From: Phoronis ovalis
Taxonomy: Eukaryota; Phoronida; Phoronidae
Reading direction: 5' to 3'
Assembly: GCA_028565635.1 (NCBI GenBank)
Contig: JAOXYB010052500.1
Coordinates: forward strand, 1-43,831
Length of the DNA: 43,831 nucleotides
Shown one piece after another: positions 1 through 12,300 of this stretch (positions are counted from its first letter, which is position 1; each line of letters starts with the position of its first letter). The position numbers and the translations under genes are program-made. Under the pieces are notes generated by a model. That model did no database searches, was not told the origin of the DNA, and saw only the letters and a program-made list of their open reading frames with translations.

Positions 1-350
1 AATGTGTCACGTGATTTCTAGCAAAGTCGGATTTTTCACCGGTCTTCAGAAAAAGCTGTTTTTTCATTAAAAATCGATGAGAAAAGTGAGAATTTATTTT
101 GTAAATTTATGCCAAACAATATTGCCAAGCAGAATTCACAAAAAAAGAAATATCAATATTCTTTGCAAGTTACAGTATGTTAACGGTTCTCGCCACGTTA
201 AATGTTCAGTGCTACTAATGGCATGTAATATAAAAATGAATACTTCAAGTTTCTGTAGGATGACTGGTTATTATGAATGAGTCTCTAGGAAACATGTTTA
301 TTTGAATTAAACAGCATGTAAGGAAGCTTACATTTCTTTTTTAACCACAG
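1..350 (+). other. Intron sequence upstream of first visible USP9X-like exon
   Basis: No exon is visible here. The stretch ends in a pyrimidine-rich tract and an AG acceptor at 349-350, so it is best read as the 3' part of an intron of the USP9X-like gene. The exon that follows opens in phase 0, so the missing upstream exon should end on a codon boundary. Confidence 0.6.
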
Positions 351-3300
351 TTAATGGCTAACAATCATGGTTACGGTCAGTTCTTCTTTCAAATTTCCGA
401 CATGGGTTGTGAGTTGAGAATTCCTCGTCTTAGGGAAAGTGCTCGTCAAGTACTCAAGTTAATGCCAGCAGGTAAGTTGCCATGAGAGCTAATGGAATGG
501 TAATATATCTTGTATTACTTATTGTGTTATATATCAGTTTAATTTTTGACTATTTTTGGAATATTGTGAGGCTATTACTTTTTTGTGGATTGAAAACTTC
601 AACTGATTATGACGAAGGTAAAATTGGCAGATGGAACATTTTCTAATTCACAGTTTTACAATTTTACAAGTTCATCCATCTTGTGTCATATATCTATGTG
701 AAAGACCATTTTTCTCAATTTAACCTTGTCTTTTCTACATTTTTTTATATTGAAGGCAATGCTTGTATATTTATTTCAGATGTGCATCTGGTAGACCGAT
801 TAAAAACTATTTGTGCAGAACAAGCCAAAAATAGTGATCAGACATCTAATAAATTAGAATCTTTGTTCTTCGGACCATCTCCGACAGAAGTACTTTACTG
901 TATAGAGGTCACATACACCATGTTGATGCCAGCTAATAATTGGAGTTCAGAAGACACTATGGAATTTCAGGTAAAGATGGTTCAATTATATAGGGTAGAA
1001 TTATTCTACTTGGCACTTTAAATACCATTGTTAATATTATAGATTATTAAAGTACAGACATATCAGATGCATTTTGTGTTCTGTTATGTGATGTTCAATT
1101 ATTTTATGTGATGTCATGCTATTAAGATTTGCTCCTACTAATGTGCATAATGAAACAATAGATAGTATTAATGTTCTGCAGCATTGCAATTTTTTGCTGG
1201 TCCGCCAATTTTAATTCAGCTGGGTATAAACAGTCACAAAATTCCAATAGGTATAAGTATTTAAGAATACAATTTTTATTGCATGCAGGTCAACTTTGTC
1301 AAAAGTGGAGGTGTACAAGTTGCTTTGAATATGTTAACGAAGAATAATTTCATGTCGACAGCAGATATATCCACTAGAAGGTATGTTAATTGAAAAATGT
1401 TTATCCATTCACTATCATTTCCGATTAATTGTTTGCAGCTCTTTTTAAAATATAGGGACTCTTACATTTAATAAGAATAAAGTGTAGTCCAAATTTTAAG
1501 CTTATTCAAAAAGTTACCCGTGATATACTATTGTGTTGATGGCACCTTTTAAAAGTGTAAGCTTAGTATGTGGAATGGTTCATCTTTCCAAAATACTTGG
1601 CTTATTGTGATCTCAACATTTTCATTGTTCCTTCCAGGAGTGCATATCTAACAGTTTTACGTATCTGTAAACTTCTTCTAACGACTGTCGGCCATGCCAT
1701 GGTACAAGTTGTGGCGGTAGCGTGTGCTCCGGACTCAACAACCGCAATTACCCCTAGTGCTCACAATCATGCAGTGATACTGCAACAAGCTTTACATCAT
1801 ATACCCAGCCCTGGTGCAGATTTTGCCATAAGAAATGTTGCAATAAGGCTTGGACAACACTTAGCAGATAAGGTAAGATATGTTTGTACGTTTTTAACAG
1901 ACAAGAGCAGTGTTGTAAAACAAATAACTGTCACACATTTTAAAAAACCATCTTGTATTTAATATAAAAAATATCATGTAGTGCTGTAGTAATCATTATT
2001 ATGACACTGGGATGTAACAGTTGTCTCCCGTTAAATTGCTTGGTATTTTGTATAGGCAGCAGGCACTGTGCCTGACCTTAGTACTGTAAAAGCCATTCAG
2101 AAGATTGCTTGGTCAGCGTCTAGTGGTTCGTTGAATTTAGTTTGCGCAACAAATGAAGAAATACACAAAGCACATGAAAAGGTAAGAGTTTTGTATACAG
2201 GTGTTTCATTTCAGTTACTTGTATACGCAAAACATTGTAGCTCTTCCTGTGTGCTTTAGTAATTCATTAAAGGAACAAAATATCAAGAAATCATAACCAT
2301 AGAAGATTTCAAAATAACATCAAATTTGATTTATTTGAACTTAACCAGAATTAAATGATTTTTCCTTGTTATTATAGACATTCCTTCTAACACTTTGGTA
2401 AATACAGAATACATCTGTGACTTATATTTTTTTTTTAACTTTAAGGCTTCAGGAAATGAAAATAAGATGCCCGATGGTGAAGATGTTATACTGAGTCGTG
2501 AAGCACTAGAAGTTTTAACGGTCTGCCTAGCGTTATGTCCGATGGCTCTAGATGCACTTAACAAGGATAAAGCTTGGCAGTGTTTTATCATTGATTTGCT
2601 GCTGCTTTGTAGAAGTCGGTAAGTTTGTAAGATAATAGCTATAATATAACAACAGAAGTAATTTGATAATTCAGTCAAAATAAGGACTTTTCTGCTTTTA
2701 ATTGTACTTGTACCATAATATATTTAACATCTTATTACATATGAACTATAGTATCCACCACCCATATTTATTTTATTGAAGTGCCTCCTCCCCTCCTGTA
2801 TGACATATTAAGCGGAACAGTCCTAAACATGTAGGGACTGATTTACAGGTTTATACTAGCACTTAAAATTATGGACTATTTCTTTTATCTCTGTGTAAAC
2901 TTCTTAGCCAATAGTGTAATGCTTAATTGTTTGTATTTGGAGTAATTCGTAGTCTTGTTTACGTGCATTTTGTAAATATTTATTTTCAGGCCTGTTAGGC
3001 TTGCTGCAGCCGATCAGTTCTTTTTAATGGCAACAAGGTGCTCGTCTGGTCATCGGCCATTGATTTTCTTCATTACTTTGCTTTTTACTGTAATATCGGT
3101 AAGTTAAATTTCAAATAAATACCTATATTATTTCATCACACTTGCTGAGTTCAAACATGTGTCATCGCCAATTACATGGCAACAAGGTGCTCATCTGGTC
3201 ATCGGCCATTGATTTTCTTCTTTACTTTGCTTTTTACTGTATTATTGGTAAGTATGTGTGCATGGATGTCTTGTGACAGGACAGTAAATGACATCAGTTG

Positions 3301-6300
3301 TGTCATCACAAACTTGCCAGTTACTGCATAGTGGTACTTGCTCAGTAAAGTTAGTTAGTTAGTCATCATGGTTGATTTGATTTCTTCTTGCATTATATTA
3401 ATGAAAATTGCATGTTTTGTACATTTCAGACAACAGCCAAAGATCATGCACGCCAGTCCCACGATTATTTTGTGTTACTCTGTAGGTTAGTACACCCTCT
3501 TTGAATAAGACTTCAATTTGGATTTTGTATAATAAACAGAAAGGAGACTTACTTAAATATGTATAATGTGAAATGTTACATTTAAGAGGATGTTTATCTA
3601 GTGGTAATGAACGGAGAGTGCATGCTACTCCTCGCTTGATTTTGATTTGTTAAACATTATGTTTGTAACTAGAATATTTAAATGAATAAATGGTAAATTT
3701 CCAGGTGATATCATGCTGCATTTTCTGTTTGTTCTAGACTTTTAAATTATGCTCATGGTAGCCAAGCACCTTTACCAAACTCAGAAGTTTTACTCAATAA
3801 TGAAATAACTTGGTTGAAACGTGTAAGAGTACGTATATTAGTTAATTTCAACTTTTATTAACTTTTTTGATTGATTGCAACAAATGAGCAATGTTTCCTT
3901 CATTTACCCTGAAATGCACAAAAGTCAAAGTACCCATCTGACATGACTTCTATAAGTTTATATTTCTGTAAACAATATTGTAAAATAATGTATTTTCTTT
4001 TTTTTGATGCACTGAACATATTCAACAATGTAGCACACTTTTGGACAACAGTTTTCAAGCAAGATGTATGCAAGTTTTCTAATACATACATCTGATAAGC
4101 ATTTTGAAATACATGTAAATTAAATGTAAATGGATTTTGTGCTTTTTCAGGATGAAGCATTTGAAAATCAAGGTGTCATCATAGAAGATGCTTTGTTGGA
4201 AGGACACTTAGGGTTGACAAAAGAGTTGTTATCATTTCAAAACGCTGACAAAAAATTTCATATTGGCTCTGACGGGGGAGGTGCTAATCTCATTAAGGTA
4301 CTTGTAAATGTAAATTCTTGAAAATATTAAATGTATTGAGCCCTGGGTCAAATTCTCTATTTGCATGTAAGAAAAGGTCCTGAAAAAACATTATATTTTA
4401 ACGCCCTTTGGTACAGACACAAATTTTTTGCATGTCTCCTGAGTTTCTTATGTATCACACTGTGTTCATATGCATTGTTATGTAATTTTCCTTGAAAAAC
4501 TTCATGATAACACTCCCAAATCATTTTTCAGGAATTAATGGAAGATTTTATTTTCCCTGCAAGTAGAATAGTGCTACATTCGAAAAAACTTAATGGTGAA
4601 TTACCTTCAGATCAGGCTAATCCTGTGTGCTCTACGCCTCCCACTATTATCGCTGCTTATGACCTCTTAGTGGCCTTGTGTGCTGGCTGTGTGCCAAATA
4701 TCAGAACATTAGCTGAGATGCTAACAGAAATGTATTATTCAGGTACATTTCACAATTTTAAAAGTAGAAGTAAAAGTAAAGAATTTAACCCACCACATTA
4801 ATTCAACCTGGAACACCGAAAACTCAACTTCTCTATGTTTGTTAAGAGTGTACATAACAGACTTGTAATCAGAAATTGTATGTTAAGATGTAGTTCATTG
4901 CCCACTTTCAACCATACGCTGATAATTTATTACAGTGGGTCGTGAATAATTGCATTCTCTGGAAATGATACAGTGTCTTGCTTGCTTATGTAGGTCAAGA
5001 GCCAGGGCTTGTAGAATGGGAATTCCTACCTCCTGTAGGCCCAAGGCCATGCAAAGGCTTCACTGGCCTGAAGAATGCTGGAGCTACTTGTTACATGAAC
5101 TCCGTGTTTCAGCAGGTTTGTATTTATGAACAGATCAATCCTCAAAAGACATTCAAGTCTCGTAGTTTCATTATGTTCCATAGAAACAAAAGATTGAACA
5201 ATTTTAATCTTAGAAACATTTGTGTCTAATTCTGTGTGTATTTACATATTAAACATTATTAGAAAATGGATAAAAAACTTTCTCAGTAAAATTTCTATTG
5301 AGCTGTAAACTCAAGTTCTGTTTTTACAGCTTTTCATGATTCAGCCAATAAGGGAAGGAACTCTTGCTGTAGAAGGAATAGCAGAAGACATAGAAGATGA
5401 TATGATGGAGAATGAAAAGGCTGATAATGAGGTACACATTTGAGTTTTCTAAAAAAAAAAGCCAAAATGTTTAAAAAAAGCCCTTAAAAACCGAGTCAGT
5501 TAGGCTTATTTTAGTGTTAAAAGAAAAGATATTTTGAATCAGAGAACACCGTGAGAATTTGGGTTTTCTTGTTCTTGATTTTTATACATAATAAATATTA
5601 AAATGCCAAAATTTGAAGTGGTTGGGTCCGTTAAACAAGATTTCTTGGTCTTTCCTATTCAAGAAATACTGTTTCAGACTAATATAGACACTGGTGAAGA
5701 GGAGAGACGGGATGAAGAGAAGCCAGTCATAAGCAAAGCTGACGAGCGTAAAGATTATAACATGAGTGTGCTCAAACAAGTACAGGTTATATTCGGTCAT
5801 CTATTGTTCAGCAAATTACAATATTTTGTACCAAAAGGGTTCTGGAAACATTTTAAGTAAGTACAACTTGCCAGTAACGGTTCAGATAGAAGATCATATT
5901 ACCTGTTTTATTTTGATTACCAAATTAGTTTGATCAATATATTTCTGGAGTAAATATTTGATTTTCCTACTAGTTTTAAGACTATTGTGCTATATTTATT
6001 TGTGCTTACTCTGAACTTAGTCTTTGTAATTAATTTTCAATCGGTGAATAGCTCACGAAAAAAATTATGTGATGGTAAGAAATTGTAAGGCAAAGCACAT
6101 TTTTCTTGTGTACAGATTTGTGGCTGGCGACTTGTCACATTGTTATGTACGTCTAACAAGAAAAAATGGAAAGCAACTGAAATAAAAATAATAGTGAACT
6201 GGTAATGTAATATCAAAATTGGAATAGTAGAGTGGGACAAAGCCCCGGAGCGATGCCCCTTTAGGTTGTAGAGTGCCTTCAAAGTATAACACATTCTCTT

Positions 6301-9300
6301 TTATAGGTTATGGGGAGAACCAGTTAATTTACGTGAGCAGCATGATGCCTTGGAATTTTTCAACAGTTTAGTCGATAGCTTAGATGAAGCTTTGAAGGCA
6401 ATGAAACAACCCCCAATTTTAGCCAAAGTCCTAGGTGGTTCATTTGCTGACCAAAAAATATGTAAAGATTGTCCCCACAGGTAAGGTTCTATGGCTTAAT
6501 AATGGGAATTCGAAAGTTAATGTGTACTCATTTTTTCCTTCAAGATTTTTTTTTTGATGATGCATATACTCTTGTTTTGCAGAACCATATAATGTCCAAA
6601 TGCCATTAAATCAATTTTACATGATATTGTTTGTTAATATATTTTTAATACATTGACTCCATTGTTATAGATATTCAAGGGAAGAGTCTTTCACCACGTT
6701 AAATGTTGATATAAGAAATCATCAGCATCTGGCCGAGTCTTTAGAGCAGTATGTCAAAGGCGACTTGCTAGAGGGCGCCAATGCATACTTTTGTGAAAAA
6801 TGTAATAAAAAGGTATGAGTTTGTAGGGAATGTTTCGCAAATGTTTGAAAAGATTTTAGAAGAACATTTCCTTTGTAAAGAAATATTGGTTGATTGCAAG
6901 TATTTTTTCCATAATCAACTATATTTCGTTATGTTTGAACTTCACTAGAGCTAGACATTTGTTAAGAGAAACTGTAACAGTTTTAGTTGGATTTCCTTAG
7001 AATCTTGTTTTGGTCAGTTTTGTTGATAGGGGTCTACCATTTTTCTTTTTATCTTTGATATACACTCAGATATATTTATGATTGTTATTATGCTTTCTTT
7101 ATGACATTTTAAGGTTGATACAGTGAAGCGGTTGTGTATAAAAAAATTGCCCAAGATGTTAGCCATACAATTAAAGAGATTTGATTATGATTGGGAAAGG
7201 TAAGTGCTAACTACTTTAGCACAGCATATTTTTTCGCTTTTATGTTTTCTATTTTAAATTGTAGAATTTCTATGCATAATTTTTAATTTAAAGTTGATTC
7301 AAAAATTGACTTTCTATCATTTGAAACTAGACAGAAACCTTGTATGGTACTATATAAGAATGAAACCTGGTTTACTAATGTTATCTGAATTTTCGAGTAT
7401 GGCTACACTGAATCACTTATTTTATAACAAAGTTTCATATTTGTTTATTTTCAGAGAATGTGCAATAAAATTTAATGATTACTTTGAATTCCCAAGAGAT
7501 CTTGATATGGAGCCTTTTACAGTTCAAGGACTTGCCAAATTAGAAGGTACAATTTGTATATTTTTTTTTTCAGAAGTATATAAGGTCTTGTTAAACCAAG
7601 AATAAAATATTTTCCCTGTTACTTTAATAGTCAGTATATTTGGATATTCTTGTTAGCTAACTTTCACTCTTCCATGTACTATTATAAATAAGTATACTGA
7701 CCAAGTACCATCATTTCAGGTGAAGTGATATCTGATGATGAAGAATTACCAAAGGGTCAAAGTTCTAAGTACAAACTTGTGGGTGTTGTTGTACATAGTG
7801 GTCAAGCCAGTGGTGGACATTACTACTCCTATATACTACACAGGTATTCTGTTACAATCAAATCTAAATCACTCCAAAGTCTTGCTGTGTATTGAGTTAT
7901 GTAGGGCAGTGTATAAAATAGCATTATTCCATGACCACTTTGGTTATGCTTTATAGAAATATGACATCAGTTTAGTGTAAATCCACATTGCTGTGTGCAA
8001 GGTACCACCCATGAGAAGGAACCGTCTGGGACCTGGTGCATGATCAGTGCATAAGTATAATGAAGGACAAGGGGTTCATGTGTCAAATATTTATTGCTTT
8101 ATTGTTTAAGATATCTCAGAAATATCTTTTAAAAACAGATAAATAGCCAGATTAATTCAGTCATCATGTTTTCAGACCTGCTGGACAACAACCGAATTGG
8201 TACAAGTTTGACGATGGTGAAGTCTCTGAATGTAAAATGGATGACGACGAAGAAATTAAAAATCAGTGCTTTGGTGGCGAGTACTTAGGGGAGGTCTTTG
8301 ATCACATGTTAAAAAGGTAAGAAAATAAAGATTAATACAAAGTATTTTAAACTAATTAATCTGTGCTGCTTAACATTAGTCATACTGATATTTTCTTGTG
8401 GCAATTCGAACCTGTGGCAATTCGAACCTGTTGCATATCGGGATTTTCTTGAAAGTTGCGGTAGTTAGTGTAGCAACTATATAACTACATTCTGCACCTT
8501 TTTAATAAGATTTTGTATTTTAATACATGTGAAAATTACCAAGCAGTTTATGGTGTGGAGATAGAAAAAGCTGCCACTAAATGCACAGAACATTAACTAA
8601 TGTGTGGCATCTTTCGTAGTTGTTACTCACAGAAGTTATTGTTTCCTTTATGATCTTGCAGAATGGCATATAGACGTCAGAAGCGTTGGTGGAATGCTTA
8701 TATTCTTTTCTACGAGAGGTCAGATGATCTGGAGCCTGACAATGATATCTCCAAGCAACTTAGCGATCTTACAATTGGTTAGTATATGTGTATGTTGGAT
8801 AAAATAAGGAATGATGAAGTGAACTGTTTTTGCAGAAATGGATACAAAAATATATTCATCTTGAGTCAAATGTAAAGTAGTTCTTTTGGTTGTGTCAGAA
8901 AACATGATTTCTTGTGGAATTGGAAAATATAATAAAAACTGTCTTATTTCAGAACAAAAACCCAACCAGGTACAGATGCCTGCGGCTATAGAACGTTGCG
9001 TACGAAAACAGAACATTCAGTTTATGCACAATAAGAATCAGTACAGTATAGAATACTTTCAATTTATGAGACGGTTACTTATGTGCAATGCTGCTTACGT
9101 CAATTCTCCACCCGGTACTGAGAAAGTGGTAAGTACAGCAATGTTATCTAAAACCTATACATTGTTTATGCAAACTTTGTTAACCTGGTTTTCACACTTT
9201 ACTATTTTCCAGAATATAACATTTTAAACTTCTTTCTCAAATTTACTGAAATATTTCACTAGTTTAATCATTAAGTAAAAGTGTAAATTGACATAAAACG

Positions 9301-12300
9301 TCAAGATAAAAAGAATGGTAATCTGTTTTTAGCCTGCTGAAGCTGAGGAACTCGCCATGATTAGCATACAATTAGCATCAAAGTTTCTGTTTAGTGTGGG
9401 ATTTCACACCAAGAAAACTTTAAGGTCAGTGCTTAGTTCTTACATTATTTTACTGTGAAAGATTTTTGAATTGTGGCAATTACTTATTACTTTGTAGTAG
9501 ATGTATTAGTTACAGGATTCTGAGTACGCTAACCTATGAAAGATCAGCTACATTATTCTTAGGAATGATTCCACCTTCATCTGTTTACTTGTTGCTGTGT
9601 GGATTCTGGTTCTTAATTGACTCGGATATTATGGTAACCTTAAGTACAGGGTTGGTAAAGCTAGCCAGGTTTTCCATGTGCACGTGCGTTGTAATTCAAC
9701 TGTCATAAATGATACCCTGTAGTCACTAAGTGTGCCTTCTTTAGTAGCACTGCACTAGCCACGTGAATTAGCATGAAAACATTCATTTTTACTTCTAAGA
9801 CACCTCTGTTTTACATTCAAAACAAAATCGTCCATTATTTGTAGGGGTCCTGCTGGTGAATGGTATGATGCGTTATGTATACATCTCAGATGTAGTAAAA
9901 ATGTCAGGCACTGGTTTGCCGAAAATGTATTGTTTGCTCACCCTAGTCGCTTTGCCGAATATTTATTAGAATGTCCTAGTTCGGAGGTAAGTAAATCTGA
10001 GATGTAATAGCCTTGTACTGATCAATTATTACATTGGAAAAGCTGTTACTGTTTCTGTTGGATGCTGGCGAAATAACTAGTTTATAGGTAATCATAAGAA
10101 AATGATGACTGCAGCTACCAACACCTTTGAATAGTATGCATTCTTTGTAGTTTTGTCGTTGCACTATATTTGGCGATGATGCTATTAACTACATAAAAAA
10201 ATTATCTGTAAGTTTATTTTTGGCATCTTAATGTTTACACTTGTAGGTTCGCAGTGCTTTTGTGAAGATCATTGTTTTCTTAGCACATTTTGCTTTACAA
10301 GATGGACCATGTCCACCTCCCTTAATAGAAGGTTTGTATGGTAAGCTAGTATTGTCATTCTATTGAGAAATGTATTGTAGCAAGAATCAGACTGAACTTT
10401 GAAGGTTTCTAGCGTTATTTATAATAAGTCTCCTGTGAAAATTTACATACAAGTACCCATTTGAAATGTGTTTATGGTCATCTGTTAAAGCTGCTCTCAC
10501 TAGTCTTTGCTTGAGCATATGATTTGATGGTGATAAATCAGTGGTTATGTTCTTATTCCTTGGTAGCTGGGCATGCAGCCGACCCTAATGCAACTTTAAG
10601 TGATCACTTGTTAGTGGCTGTATTGAGTCTGTTGAAGAAGGAAGTTTCTGAACATGGCCGCCATCTCACACAATACTTTCACCTGTTTCATATGTATGCT
10701 AGCTTAGGAACTGCTGAGGTAAGAAGCTGTTCAAATTTAAAGCATTGTAGATCACTCTGTTTTTATAGAAAGCATATTCTGATGTTCATTGCAATCATTT
10801 GTTAATGCTTTCCTGGACTTCTGTATTCAAAATACTCGTAGAATCGCAAGGCAGATTTTAGATATTGAAATGAAAATCTGTTTGCTAAATTTTAATATAA
10901 TTATTAACTGATTAACTGTTCTTTATCACCCATTACCACAAAAAATGTTTAGTTTTGCTATATCAATATCTGTAGGTTACTTCAAAGTTGTTTTAGAAGG
11001 CACTGTGGTTCGACATTTTGGTTCTCTATTTTCAAACGATTATTTCACCAATGTTAACTCTTTAATATATTTTATTAAATTTATATGTTTTTGCAGAAAC
11101 AGCAACTGTTAAAATTGGGTGTCCCGGCCACATTTATGCTAGTCGCTTTAGATGAAGGTCCGGGTCCACCAATTAAATACCAGTATGCTGAACTCGGTAA
11201 ACTGTATGCTGTCGTTTCACAGTTAATAAGGTGTTGTGATGTGTCCTCCAGGTGTCAGTCTTCTGGCTCGGTGAGTATATTTAGCAAGCTTATCTTGACT
11301 ACACTTTTATGGCGTATCAGTATTGCTATGTCCATATTTGAATGATTCATGTTTATGCCATGTTGATTTTTATATTGAAACCTGACTTACTTACTTAATC
11401 CTCTTCGTCTCTTATGGGACATAGGGCTACAACAGAAATATACCACCTATCACGGTCCTTGGCGAGCTTCTCGTCCTCGCTCCATGTCAGGCCCAGCTTC
11501 CTTAGATCGGCATTGAAACCTGAAGCAATAGTAAAACTAACAAACTTGCTATCTCCTTGTTTGATAACAATGTCTAACTCATTGTTTTGGCAATGCGTGA
11601 ATAAAGTCTGCAGCATACTTGTACATTGATAGTCAGGTATTCTTTATGTGCGTATAAGTCAGCGGATTATCTTTAAGATAGTAATATCTTTCATTTCACT
11701 TTCTAGGGTTTCGCAGTGTTAGCCAATGGCCATGCAGAGCAAAGTGGATATCTCATGATAATTCCACAGCAAGCAGCAGACGTATTATTTGGTAGGACAA
11801 GTTATGTCAAGAAATTACTGGAAGATTGTAACAATTCGGAGGAAACAACAAAAGTGCTTAGGGTAAATCTTAACACATGATTTTACCCATTATTATTATG
11901 GTAACAAGATATGTTGTGGCACATGTTTGTAAGATCTTATTTATGATCTCAGCCTATTCGAAAAGCCGATCACATGAAGGACCCTGAATGTACACAAACG
12001 ACACACTATATGTGACAACATTGGTACTCTGTACAAAGTTTGTCTAAATTTTGTTGATAAACCCAATGTGCATAAACTGTGTTGTGGATAATTTCCTGTA
12101 TTCAGACGCACTGAATAGTTTAATTTATTTTCAGTTCTGTTCTTGGGAGAATCCCCACTTTTCATCAACAGTGCTAAGCGAGCTTCTTTGGCAGATAGCT
12201 TACTGTTATACTTATGAAATGAGGCCATATTTAGATTTGTTGCTCCAAATGTTGTTACTAGAAGATTCCTGGCAGAACCATCGTATCCACAATGCATTAA

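Noticed and set aside
77-280. 67-codon frame at the window start
   Set aside because: It does not resemble USP9X and has no usable splice sites linking it to the exon at 351.
8398-8429. TTCGAAC strings resembling a tRNA T-loop
   Set aside because: No acceptor, D or anticodon stems can be drawn around them; it is a simple 16-bp duplication.
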